IMG/VR virus record: IMGVR_UViG_3300045747_000454 | Location: 1 to 64,000 of that record | Source: a virus | Reading direction: 5' to 3' (one strand) | DNA: 64,000 nt | In this document: piece by piece, positions 22,788 to 28,786 of the stretch | Layout of the letters: every line of letters begins with the position of its first letter | How positions within the stretch are numbered: the first letter of the stretch is position 1 | The notes under the pieces: generated by a model | The model's database searches: none | Seen by the model: the letters and a program-made list of their open reading frames with translations, nothing else | What the model was told of the DNA's origin: nothing | Translations under genes and position numbers: made by a program

Positions 22788-23476
22788 TGTCGCTGCTGCT
22801 TGAGGTTGCTAAGGTCGCTGAAGACGAACCGCTCACTCCAACGGGTGGGTGGAGCGTTGGCGACCTCGCGAACCTCGGCATGATGCTGTCGAGCGATGAC
22901 TTTTCGTTTCGCCTCGACTCGCACAATCTTAACGTTCTCTTCGACCTTGCTGAGAATGCTGAGGACGGTGAGGTTCGTACGACGAAGGGCGACATTCTCG
23001 AGGTGTCGACCCGCGAGAACGACATCGTCATTCGTCTTCAGGACGACGACACGTTTCCGAATGGGTTGCTGATCCCATTGAAGACGCTGAAGGATATGGG
23101 CATCGATCAGTATGAGGAAGATGATGGCGAATCAGTCGAGCAACCTGCTTCTGAGTTCGAGGACCTCAATGCCGATGATACTATAGTCGCTGAGGACTAT
23201 GTCAATCTTGACGAAGGTATCAAGAAAGCCTTTCGTCGCAGCGGTAGCAAGATCAAGCGTGGCTTTCGAGTCACGAGCGGGTTCCGTAAGGGACGCGTTG
23301 TTGCATCGGCTAAGGCTGCCTTTCGACCACGCGCTAAGGCTTCAACTCGCATGAAGCTGAAGATTGCTGGACGCAAGAAGAAGATCATTCGAATCATGAA
23401 GGGCAAGCGGACCCGCCGCCGCCCAATGTCTAAGCGACTCGTTCGCATGAACAAAACTCTCAGCCACCGCAAATGA
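22787..23476 (+). CDS. Late protein with acidic middle and highly basic C-terminus
   Basis: A 229-residue protein starting at ATG 22787 (TGATG with the previous stop; GTG 22784 is an alternative). The N-terminus MSLLLEV holds L-L-E. An acidic central stretch (QYEEDDGESVEQ) is followed by about 75 very basic residues, including AGRKKKIIRIMKGKRTRRR. That tail looks made to bind DNA or RNA, like basic internal head proteins. Its stop overlaps the next start by 4 bases. No named family is recognised. Confidence 0.65.
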   Translation: MSLLLEVAKVAEDEPLTPTGGWSVGDLANLGMMLSSDDFSFRLDSHNLNVLFDLAENAEDGEVRTTKGDILEVSTRENDIVIRLQDDDTFPNGLLIPLKTLKDMGIDQYEEDDGESVEQPASEFEDLNADDTIVAEDYVNLDEGIKKAFRRSGSKIKRGFRVTSGFRKGRVVASAKAAFRPRAKASTRMKLKIAGRKKKIIRIMKGKRTRRRPMSKRLVRMNKTLSHRK

Positions 23477-24153
23477 CCACCTTCACCTACCCCGAGCTAA
23501 CGACATCAAACGAACTCGGGTACAGGTGGTATCACACGAAGGGCGGCGCCTACCCGAGCATCACGACGGTGCTGGGCGCAACCAAGTCGCCTGAAGCTGC
23601 GGCTGCGCTGGAGAACTGGCGCAACTCAATGGGACACGAGGCGGCTGACGCCTTCTCCAAGGCTGCGACAGATCACGGCACGATGGTTCACTTGCTCGCA
23701 GAGCGTGGCTTCAATGGCGAGGATCCCTACGCCCCAGTGAACGGTGAGCCGGTGCCACAGAAGGCGATTGGCGCCTATCGTGCGCTGTCAACCAAGCTGA
23801 AGAAGGTTACTGCCGTCTACGGACAGGAGATGTCGCTCTACTCGACAGCGCTTGAGGTTGCTGGGCGCTGCGACCTGGCTGGCGAGTACAAGAGCGCTCC
23901 AGCCATCATCGACTTCAAGACGTCTGGGCGTGTCAAGGGCTACGAGAACATCGAGGACTATCCTCTTCAGCTCGCCTTCTACGCCATCGCGCACAACGAG
24001 CTGTTCGGCACCAACATCAACCGTGGCATCATTCTGATGACGGTTGGCGAGGGCTTCCCGATGGAGTTCAGCTACAACCTTGACGAGTACTACGAGCCGC
24101 TCGCAAAGCGCGTAGAACAGTTCTACCAGATGTTGATAAATAGAACCTACTGA
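23473..24153 (+). CDS. PD-(D/E)XK exonuclease (RecB/MGME1-like)
   Basis: A 226-residue protein. The core reads YPSITTVLGAT, HGTMVHLLAERG, VAGRCDLAGEY, AIIDFKTS and YPLQLAFYAIAHNE. These are the RecB-type motifs: a helix histidine, GxxD, the (D/E)xK strand, and Q-x3-Y. Such enzymes degrade single-stranded or duplex ends and occur in phage recombination and in mitochondria (MGME1). It lies in the late block rather than with the replication genes, so a role in DNA ejection, superinfection or end processing at packaging is possible. A late promoter overlaps its end. Confidence 0.85.
   Translation: MTTFTYPELTTSNELGYRWYHTKGGAYPSITTVLGATKSPEAAAALENWRNSMGHEAADAFSKAATDHGTMVHLLAERGFNGEDPYAPVNGEPVPQKAIGAYRALSTKLKKVTAVYGQEMSLYSTALEVAGRCDLAGEYKSAPAIIDFKTSGRVKGYENIEDYPLQLAFYAIAHNELFGTNINRGIILMTVGEGFPMEFSYNLDEYYEPLAKRVEQFYQMLINRTY
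24135..24142 (+). promoter_or_regulatory. T4-type late promoter (GATAAATA)
   Basis: GATAAATA in the last codons of the nuclease gene, 37 bases before ATG 24172. GAGGT at 24162-24166 follows as ribosome-binding site. Confidence 0.75.
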
Positions 24154-24171
24154 CAACAGTCGAGGTCATTC

Positions 24172-24633
24172 ATGGCAGATGTAAACGAATTTCAATTGGG
24201 GCTTGACACGAGCGCGCTTGCTAGCACGTCCGCACAGTCCGCACAGTCCGCACAGGTCTACTCAGGTGGCAACTCAGTCGTGGTCGGCGACCCAGTTGAC
24301 TATCCGCCGCCAGCCACTGAGGTGCCGAAGCGCACCATCAGCGTGTACGCCAACTCCATCAACGCCGTGTCGTACGACGTCAGCGGTGAGGTGGCGTGCT
24401 TTGACATCGTGTTCTCCGTCGGCATCATGGATTCAGACGGTTCGGCGTGCAAGACCTATCAAGTCGTCAAGCGCATCGGCATCGACAAGGAAAAGATTGC
24501 TGGTGAGGTCAAGGACTCCTCACCGGTCACGGTCGTCGAGGCATCAAAGCCTGAGCCGAAGAAGGTTATCAACGAGGGACGTTCGAAGCCATCAGAGCTC
24601 GAGCGCTTCCGCCGCATTGCAGGACTGGGGTAA
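24172..24633 (+). CDS. Hypothetical late protein with SAQ repeat
   Basis: A 153-residue unrecognised protein. The N-terminal 35 residues are low-complexity and include SAQSAQSAQ, encoded by a threefold 9-base repeat at 24229-24255. A beta-rich domain follows (RTISVYANSINAVSYDVS). The C-terminus (RSKPSELERFRRIAGLG) resembles tails of T4-like virion proteins. It has its own late promoter. Confidence 0.65.
   Translation: MADVNEFQLGLDTSALASTSAQSAQSAQVYSGGNSVVVGDPVDYPPPATEVPKRTISVYANSINAVSYDVSGEVACFDIVFSVGIMDSDGSACKTYQVVKRIGIDKEKIAGEVKDSSPVTVVEASKPEPKKVINEGRSKPSELERFRRIAGLG
24229..24255 (+). repeat. Tandem 9-base repeat, three copies
   Basis: TCCGCACAG occurs three times without interruption and encodes Ser-Ala-Gln three times. 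The perfect copies suggest recent expansion and possible length variation between related phages. Confidence 0.9.
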
Positions 24634-24636
24634 GCC

Positions 24637-25185
24637 ATGGGAAAGATTGTTGTTCTCGCATCCAATGAGGATGCTGAAGCCGTGAAGACGGCGCTCGACG
24701 GAGCCGGCGTCGACTACGAGGTCGTTGAGCCGACGCCGTCGAACATCCTTCACATCGTCATCGGTATGGTCGACGACGGTGAAGAGGAGCCAACTGATGA
24801 GGAACCGAAGGCCGAAGAGCCGAAGGAACCGAAGGCGCCAAAGGAGAAGAAGGAGCCACGCACCGATGACGCTGCGCCACCGCCTGAAGAGGAAGAGCTG
24901 CCAGTCGAGGAATCGCTTGGCACGGTCACCGTCGAAGGCGAGGTAATTCCGGCGATTCGTGGCACCGCCGACACCAGCGTGCTCTACGTTCACTTCGAAG
25001 AGCTAGGTCCGCGCACGACCTACAAGCTGAACGAAAGCGTCTGCAGCTTCTGGCCAAACGATCTCACGACGCCAATGTCCCGCATGTTGATCACCACCGA
25101 GCGTGGTGGGTCGATGTTTGAAGTGCTGGTGCGAGAAGGCGAAACGCGTCTCGTCGTCGGCAAGGATCTGGCTGCACTCTTCTGA
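24637..25185 (+). CDS. Hypothetical late protein with charged linker
   Basis: A 182-residue unrecognised protein with three parts: a small alpha/beta N-terminal domain (GKIVVLASNEDAEAVKTAL), a linker at about residues 50-90 made of Glu, Lys and Pro, and a C-terminal beta-rich domain (about 100-182). It starts 4 bases after the previous stop in the same transcript. No catalytic motif is visible. Confidence 0.65.
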   Translation: MGKIVVLASNEDAEAVKTALDGAGVDYEVVEPTPSNILHIVIGMVDDGEEEPTDEEPKAEEPKEPKAPKEKKEPRTDDAAPPPEEEELPVEESLGTVTVEGEVIPAIRGTADTSVLYVHFEELGPRTTYKLNESVCSFWPNDLTTPMSRMLITTERGGSMFEVLVREGETRLVVGKDLAALF

Positions 25186-25190
25186 ACCAA

Positions 25191-25850
25191 ATGACACATA
25201 TCAAATCACCGTTCATTGTCGTTGATGACTTCATCTCGCCGGCAAGCTGCGAACGCATCATCAAAGAGTATGGCATCACCGTCCCGTCCGTTGAGACGCT
25301 GGACGATGAGACCACTCGACCGCTGAAGCACTCGCGCATTCTACGCGACGGTGAATTCATGCTACTGCTCAAGGCAGCGGTGCAAGAACATCTTCAGACT
25401 ATACAAGAGCGCTACGGCGCCGACGTTGCTGGCATGGAGCCACCGGTCTTCTCACAGTACTTCGAGGATCAGAAGAATCCGTGCGAGCTGCACGGGTGCG
25501 AGAACGCGAAGTACGTGCGCAAGAAGTGGCTCAAGGTCAAGGACGTCGACCTCGTCGGCTACATCTGGCTGAAGGACTACAACAACGGCGTGCCGCTCGA
25601 CCCAAGCTACGAGGTCTACGGTGGCAAGCTCGAGTTTCCGGCCTTCAACTTCAGTCTCATTCCGCAGCGTGGAATGCTCGTGCTGTTTCCAGCCGGTCCG
25701 CACTTCATCACGGCAATCTCGCCAGTGATGCTCGGTACGCTTGAGCAGATCAAGATCACCATCAAGCTGCGCGTTGGCGAGGACGGCCTGTGGTTCTATC
25801 AACCAGCTGACTTTCCAGGTACGTATCAAGAATGGTTCGCCGAAGAATGA
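25191..25850 (+). CDS. 2OG-Fe(II) oxygenase-like protein, atypical metal motif
   Basis: A 219-residue protein with the double-stranded beta-helix layout of prolyl-hydroxylase-type oxygenases: a KLEFPAFNFSLIPQRGMLVLF strand pair, then PAGPHFITAISPV with H171 as distal iron ligand. The proximal HxD motif is not standard; the best candidate is H101-G-C-E104, so the aspartate is missing or replaced by glutamate at a shifted position. T4-like phages often carry such genes near structural clusters, with unknown targets. It overlaps the kinase-like gene by 4 bases. It may be active with an altered motif or may be a binding domain only. Confidence 0.7.
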   Translation: MTHIKSPFIVVDDFISPASCERIIKEYGITVPSVETLDDETTRPLKHSRILRDGEFMLLLKAAVQEHLQTIQERYGADVAGMEPPVFSQYFEDQKNPCELHGCENAKYVRKKWLKVKDVDLVGYIWLKDYNNGVPLDPSYEVYGGKLEFPAFNFSLIPQRGMLVLFPAGPHFITAISPVMLGTLEQIKITIKLRVGEDGLWFYQPADFPGTYQEWFAEE

Positions 25851-26494
25851 AAGTTCAAGAGCTGCTCGCCGAGGAATCCCTTCACGACTACCTGATTCGG
25901 TTGGTCGACAAGGAGGGCATCACGAAGCTTGGTGGCGGCGCCTTCTCGCAGGTCTTTCAGCATCCGCAGTTCCACAACGTTGTGACGAAGGTCTACACGG
26001 CGAAGGACAAGAAGTACGCAGCGTACGCGGCGTGGTGTCAGGCGAATCAGAGCAATCCGTACGTCCCGCAGATCATCGAGCAGCTGCCGTTCACGCACGG
26101 CAAGCAGAAGTACATCATCCTCTTCATGGAGAAGATGACGCCAATCAAAGACGAGAGCCAGCTCTTTCGCGCTTGGGTTCGAGCGCTGAAGCTGCCGAAG
26201 GACGGTCCAGACAACGAAGAGATTCTAGATCACTTCTCGAACTACGTTGAGGACGATGACTCTGGCGAGCTCGCCAAGGGGTTGAAGCTTGCCTTCGGTC
26301 TTGGTTATGGTGACACGAACCTCGTCAAGATCTGGACTCACATTCTGACCTATGGGGTCAAGAACATTGACCTTCACAGTGGCAACGTGATGCTGCGCAA
26401 CAAGCAGCTCGTGTTCACCGACCCAGTCGCTGGAACTCCAGACTACAAGAACTGGATCGGCAAGATCTCTTCAAAGCCTGAAGAGGATCAGTAG
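25847..26494 (+). CDS. Protein-kinase-like protein with capsid-targeting-like N-terminus
   Basis: A 215-residue protein. I use ATG 25847 (ATGA overlap) rather than 25832. The kinase-fold signature is present in order: glycine-rich loop LGGGAFSQVF (29-37), VVTKVY with K48, a hinge YIILFMEKM, a catalytic loop NIDLHSGNVML (D175, N180) and VFTDPV (D192). The fold is shorter than a full eukaryotic-type kinase, nearer to small phage or aminoglycoside-kinase-type enzymes. The N-terminus MKVQELLAE closely resembles the T4 capsid-targeting peptide, ending in L-A-E. It ends tail-to-tail with the minus-strand structural genes. Packaging in the head and injection is inferred, not shown. Confidence 0.72.
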   Translation: MKVQELLAEESLHDYLIRLVDKEGITKLGGGAFSQVFQHPQFHNVVTKVYTAKDKKYAAYAAWCQANQSNPYVPQIIEQLPFTHGKQKYIILFMEKMTPIKDESQLFRAWVRALKLPKDGPDNEEILDHFSNYVEDDDSGELAKGLKLAFGLGYGDTNLVKIWTHILTYGVKNIDLHSGNVMLRNKQLVFTDPVAGTPDYKNWIGKISSKPEEDQ

Positions 26495-27468
26495 GGTTGC
26501 CACGCTCCAGCGATAGCTGAATCGCCTACCCACTCGTAGATGGTGTTGTGCTCAGAGAGCCCACCGTCCTGCATCTCTCCATAGCTGACGTGAACGAGCG
26601 CTCGACAAGGTCCGGTGCGCTCTTTGTTCGGTGTGTCCGGTAGACCATCGCCGTTCTTGAGGCGAGTTGCCACGAAGGCGGTCAGCACTGAGTCGTCCAC
26701 CTTATCGTCCTGCTTGTCGTTCAGCTCGCCACGCGCAGGGGCGATGCCATTCCCAGATTCAGGTGTTGATGGCAGAGCTGTCCGTGGGATCATCTCCACC
26801 CAAGGGTCGTTATCATTGATTTGCGTTCGCAGGTCGTCGATGTCCCAGCCAACCGAGGTTGTTGTGGTGCCAGTTCCGCTGCCACTTGCGTCGGCGACGG
26901 GCGTCACCGTTTTGCTCAAAAGCGGATACATTCGAAAGCGCTGCTGAACGGAAATGACGTCAGGCGCAGCGAAATCCGCAGCACTTTTCGTGGTCTTAAG
27001 GGAGATCTCTCCCGGCACAAAAAACAAGCGGCCTGGCGTGAATGGCGAAGTAGTTGGCGTCGGCAGCGTGTATGGCTGCCCGATCCTCATCAAATTCCTT
27101 ATTTGCCAACTAATGCTATATTTCTGTGCGGATGGTGTGGGCGTTGTCAGCCCCTCAAATTGCCAGAGGTCCTGCGCTGTCCCAGACAGCTCGAACACGT
27201 CGAGAGCAGCCCCAACAACGTTCTCTGCTTCCTTGAGGTTGTGATTGGTGACGATGCAGTAGGCTTCGGCATCAACGGCTCCGGCTGGGTGAATCTCGAC
27301 AACCTCGATGGTGATGTTGTTGCCAGCCACGCCAGGATCGCGAGCGCGAAAGTAGGTTCCTCCAATCCAAAGGCGCGCCCGCCGACTAGAGCAGGTTCGG
27401 AGCTGAACTCGGGTCGTGAATAGGTTCGGCGGCTTGAAACCGTAGGTTGGGACGACGATGTTCTTCAT
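26488..27468 (-). CDS. Putative virion structural protein
   Basis: A 326-residue beta-rich protein. The segment RARDPGVAGNNITIEVVE at about residue 42 resembles a short motif seen in tail-sheath-type proteins (PGxxGNxIxVEV), but the whole is too short to be a sheath. The middle is Thr/Ser/Gly-rich. It overlaps the PAAR gene upstream by 4 bases and lies at the end of its transcript, suggesting a tail-tip or baseplate accessory role. Its end overlaps the convergent kinase-like gene by 7 bases. Confidence 0.65.
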   Translation of the reverse strand: MKNIVVPTYGFKPPNLFTTRVQLRTCSSRRARLWIGGTYFRARDPGVAGNNITIEVVEIHPAGAVDAEAYCIVTNHNLKEAENVVGAALDVFELSGTAQDLWQFEGLTTPTPSAQKYSISWQIRNLMRIGQPYTLPTPTTSPFTPGRLFFVPGEISLKTTKSAADFAAPDVISVQQRFRMYPLLSKTVTPVADASGSGTGTTTTSVGWDIDDLRTQINDNDPWVEMIPRTALPSTPESGNGIAPARGELNDKQDDKVDDSVLTAFVATRLKNGDGLPDTPNKERTGPCRALVHVSYGEMQDGGLSEHNTIYEWVGDSAIAGAWQPY

Positions 27469-27791
27469 GGGCTGTCGAAGCTGACGCCACCCTCGGCTGA
27501 TGGCGTCGTGTCAGGCAGAACGATACCATCATGCCAGGCGGAGCCGCAGTTGTGAATGCGAATCTTCGTCTTGCCACGAATGGCGGCTGGTCGCCCATTG
27601 ACGAAGACGGTGACCTCCTTGGACACCACGAAGTACGTCGGCGGATAGCAGCCGTGCCCAGTGGTCTGCGGCAGATCATCAGTGGCGGCGCCGCCTACCG
27701 GCATGCCGTTGATGAAGACGTCCGACGACCCAGTCGCTACGTGATCACCACACGAGATTGGGTCGCCGATTCTTGCTACGTTGCCTGCCAT
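27465..27791 (-). CDS. PAAR-domain tail spike tip protein
   Basis: A 108-residue PAAR protein: ARIGDPISCGDHVATGSSDV, FINGMPVGG, GHGCYP, VFVNGRPAAIRGKTKI and HNCGSAW. The Cys and His residues would bind the metal at the point of the cone. PAAR proteins cap the central spike (gp5-like, encoded at 56553) and pierce the outer membrane. AGGAGG precedes the start, and a late-promoter variant lies 32 bases before the ATG. It is separated from the other baseplate genes by about 25 kb. Confidence 0.92.
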   Translation of the reverse strand: MAGNVARIGDPISCGDHVATGSSDVFINGMPVGGAATDDLPQTTGHGCYPPTYFVVSKEVTVFVNGRPAAIRGKTKIRIHNCGSAWHDGIVLPDTTPSAEGGVSFDSP

Positions 27792-27822
27792 TTGTAACAG
27801 CCTCCTGTCGTTACGCTTTACC

Positions 27823-27830
27823 TATTTACA
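27823..27830 (-). promoter_or_regulatory. Late-promoter variant (TGTAAATA) for PAAR gene
   Basis: TGTAAATA on the minus strand, 32 bases before the PAAR start codon at 27791. It is divergent from the plus-strand -10 element at 27847. Confidence 0.5.
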
Positions 27831-27846
27831 GAATGCAGGATCGGTG

Positions 27847-27852
27847 TATAAT
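27847..27852 (+). promoter_or_regulatory. Sigma70-like -10 element (TGTATAAT)
   Basis: TATAAT preceded by TG, between the inverted arms ATGCAG (27833-27838) and CTGCAT (27855-27860). It drives the plus-strand island at 27859-28786 inside the minus-strand late region. ATG 27859 is 6 bases downstream. Confidence 0.6.
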
Positions 27853-27858
27853 GGCTGC

Positions 27859-27882
27859 ATGAACTTCGAAAGCCAATCGTGA
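27859..27882 (+). CDS. Possible 7-residue leader peptide
   Basis: ATG 27859 opens a 7-codon reading frame (MNFESQS) whose TGA overlaps the GTG start of the next gene (GTGA). The ATG sits where the -10 element would place +1, so the peptide would be translated from a leaderless mRNA. It could couple translation of the gene at 27879. Confidence 0.3.
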   Translation: MNFESQS

Positions 27883-28079
27883 ATGCTCAAGAACTCCTGA
27901 TGGCCGCCTTTATGACCATGCTCACCGAGGATGAACAAAGCCTCCTCGCCGAACGCCTGGCCGACGGCGCCAACTTCCTCGATGCCGGCGAAGCCGAAGA
28001 GTGGCTCGTCAAGATCGCCGCTGGCCTTCGGTTCAGCGTCGACTACGGTGGCGACATTCCTCATCCTTGCCTGCGCTGA
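27879..28079 (+). CDS. Small hypothetical protein of plus-strand island
   Basis: A 66-residue acidic helical protein. The GTG start at 27879 overlaps the stop of the mini reading frame; an in-frame ATG at 27900 is the alternative. No Shine-Dalgarno is clear for either. Function unknown. Confidence 0.5.
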   Translation: MNAQELLMAAFMTMLTEDEQSLLAERLADGANFLDAGEAEEWLVKIAAGLRFSVDYGGDIPHPCLR

Positions 28080-28086
28080 GGTCACC

Positions 28087-28365
28087 ATGTTCACCATCAT
28101 CGAGTTCGGCCTCTTCACCTACCTGCTCGAAGAGCTCGAGCGCAAGGGTTGGACCGTCAAGCGCGCCGCCAACCTGCCGCGTGATCCGACAGACACCAAG
28201 GAACCGCTCTACCACTACCTGATGCGACGCAATGGCGAGTTCGTCTACGAGCCGACGTACAGCTGCCCGATGCCGCACGTCTTCGAATCCGAGGACGCCG
28301 CCTCCAAGTTCGTCAATGCTCAACCCAACGAGCAACACCTTCAACCCATTCCCGAGGACATCTGA
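28087..28365 (+). CDS. Small hypothetical protein of plus-strand island
   Basis: A 92-residue unrecognised protein starting at ATG 28087, behind GAGGT. The first half is a hydrophobic helix that is probably buried rather than in a membrane (FGLFTYLLEELERKGWTV). Earlier in-frame starts overlap the preceding gene and are less likely. Confidence 0.65.
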   Translation: MFTIIEFGLFTYLLEELERKGWTVKRAANLPRDPTDTKEPLYHYLMRRNGEFVYEPTYSCPMPHVFESEDAASKFVNAQPNEQHLQPIPEDI

Positions 28366-28367
28366 AC

Positions 28368-28553
28368 ATGCCAACCACACTCTCGCTTCATCATCACGAT
28401 GAGGTCCTTCGAATCGTTAGCGCCGAGCATGTCTTCGTGGCGCGCAAGTCCGACGTTCTGATCGTCGACGGTCGTCGCATGGTCGTTCTCGAAGTTCAGG
28501 TCGAGTACGTCGACGACCGCACCTTCGTTCGCATCTACCTGTCGAGCTTCTGA
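28368..28553 (+). CDS. Small hypothetical protein of plus-strand island
   Basis: A 61-residue, mostly beta-strand protein (VFVARKSDVLIVDGRRMVVL). It starts 2 bases after the previous stop and overlaps the next gene by one base (TGATG). No family is recognised. Confidence 0.6.
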   Translation: MPTTLSLHHHDEVLRIVSAEHVFVARKSDVLIVDGRRMVVLEVQVEYVDDRTFVRIYLSSF

Positions 28554-28786
28554 TGCACACCCTCCTCATTCTCGACGTTCACACGCTCATCGGCACAGAC
28601 GCGCAGACCATCAGCGCCATTGCGACCAAGGCTGGCCTGAGCTGCGCCTTCTCGGCTGGATCGCAGCCGCAGGTCTTCGTGTTCGGCGATACCGACGGCG
28701 CGCTCGATGCTCTGTCGACGCTCAAGCAGCACGGCAAGGTTGCCTATCACGGCAAGGTCACGCCAACGGGATTGGCAACGACTTGA
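28553..28786 (+). CDS. Small hypothetical protein of plus-strand island
   Basis: A 77-residue alpha/beta protein with a Thr/Ala-rich middle (TISAIATKAGLSCAFSAG). It starts in a TGATG overlap. Its 3' end overlaps the convergent lysin gene by 29 bases, so the two mRNAs are complementary at their ends. Confidence 0.6.
   Translation: MHTLLILDVHTLIGTDAQTISAIATKAGLSCAFSAGSQPQVFVFGDTDGALDALSTLKQHGKVAYHGKVTPTGLATT

Noticed and set aside
24229-24255. Repeat array as a possible CRISPR
   Set aside because: Three adjacent 9-base units inside a coding gene, with no spacers.
26488-27468. Tail sheath protein
   Set aside because: Only one short motif resembles sheath proteins; the length (326) and gene position do not fit.
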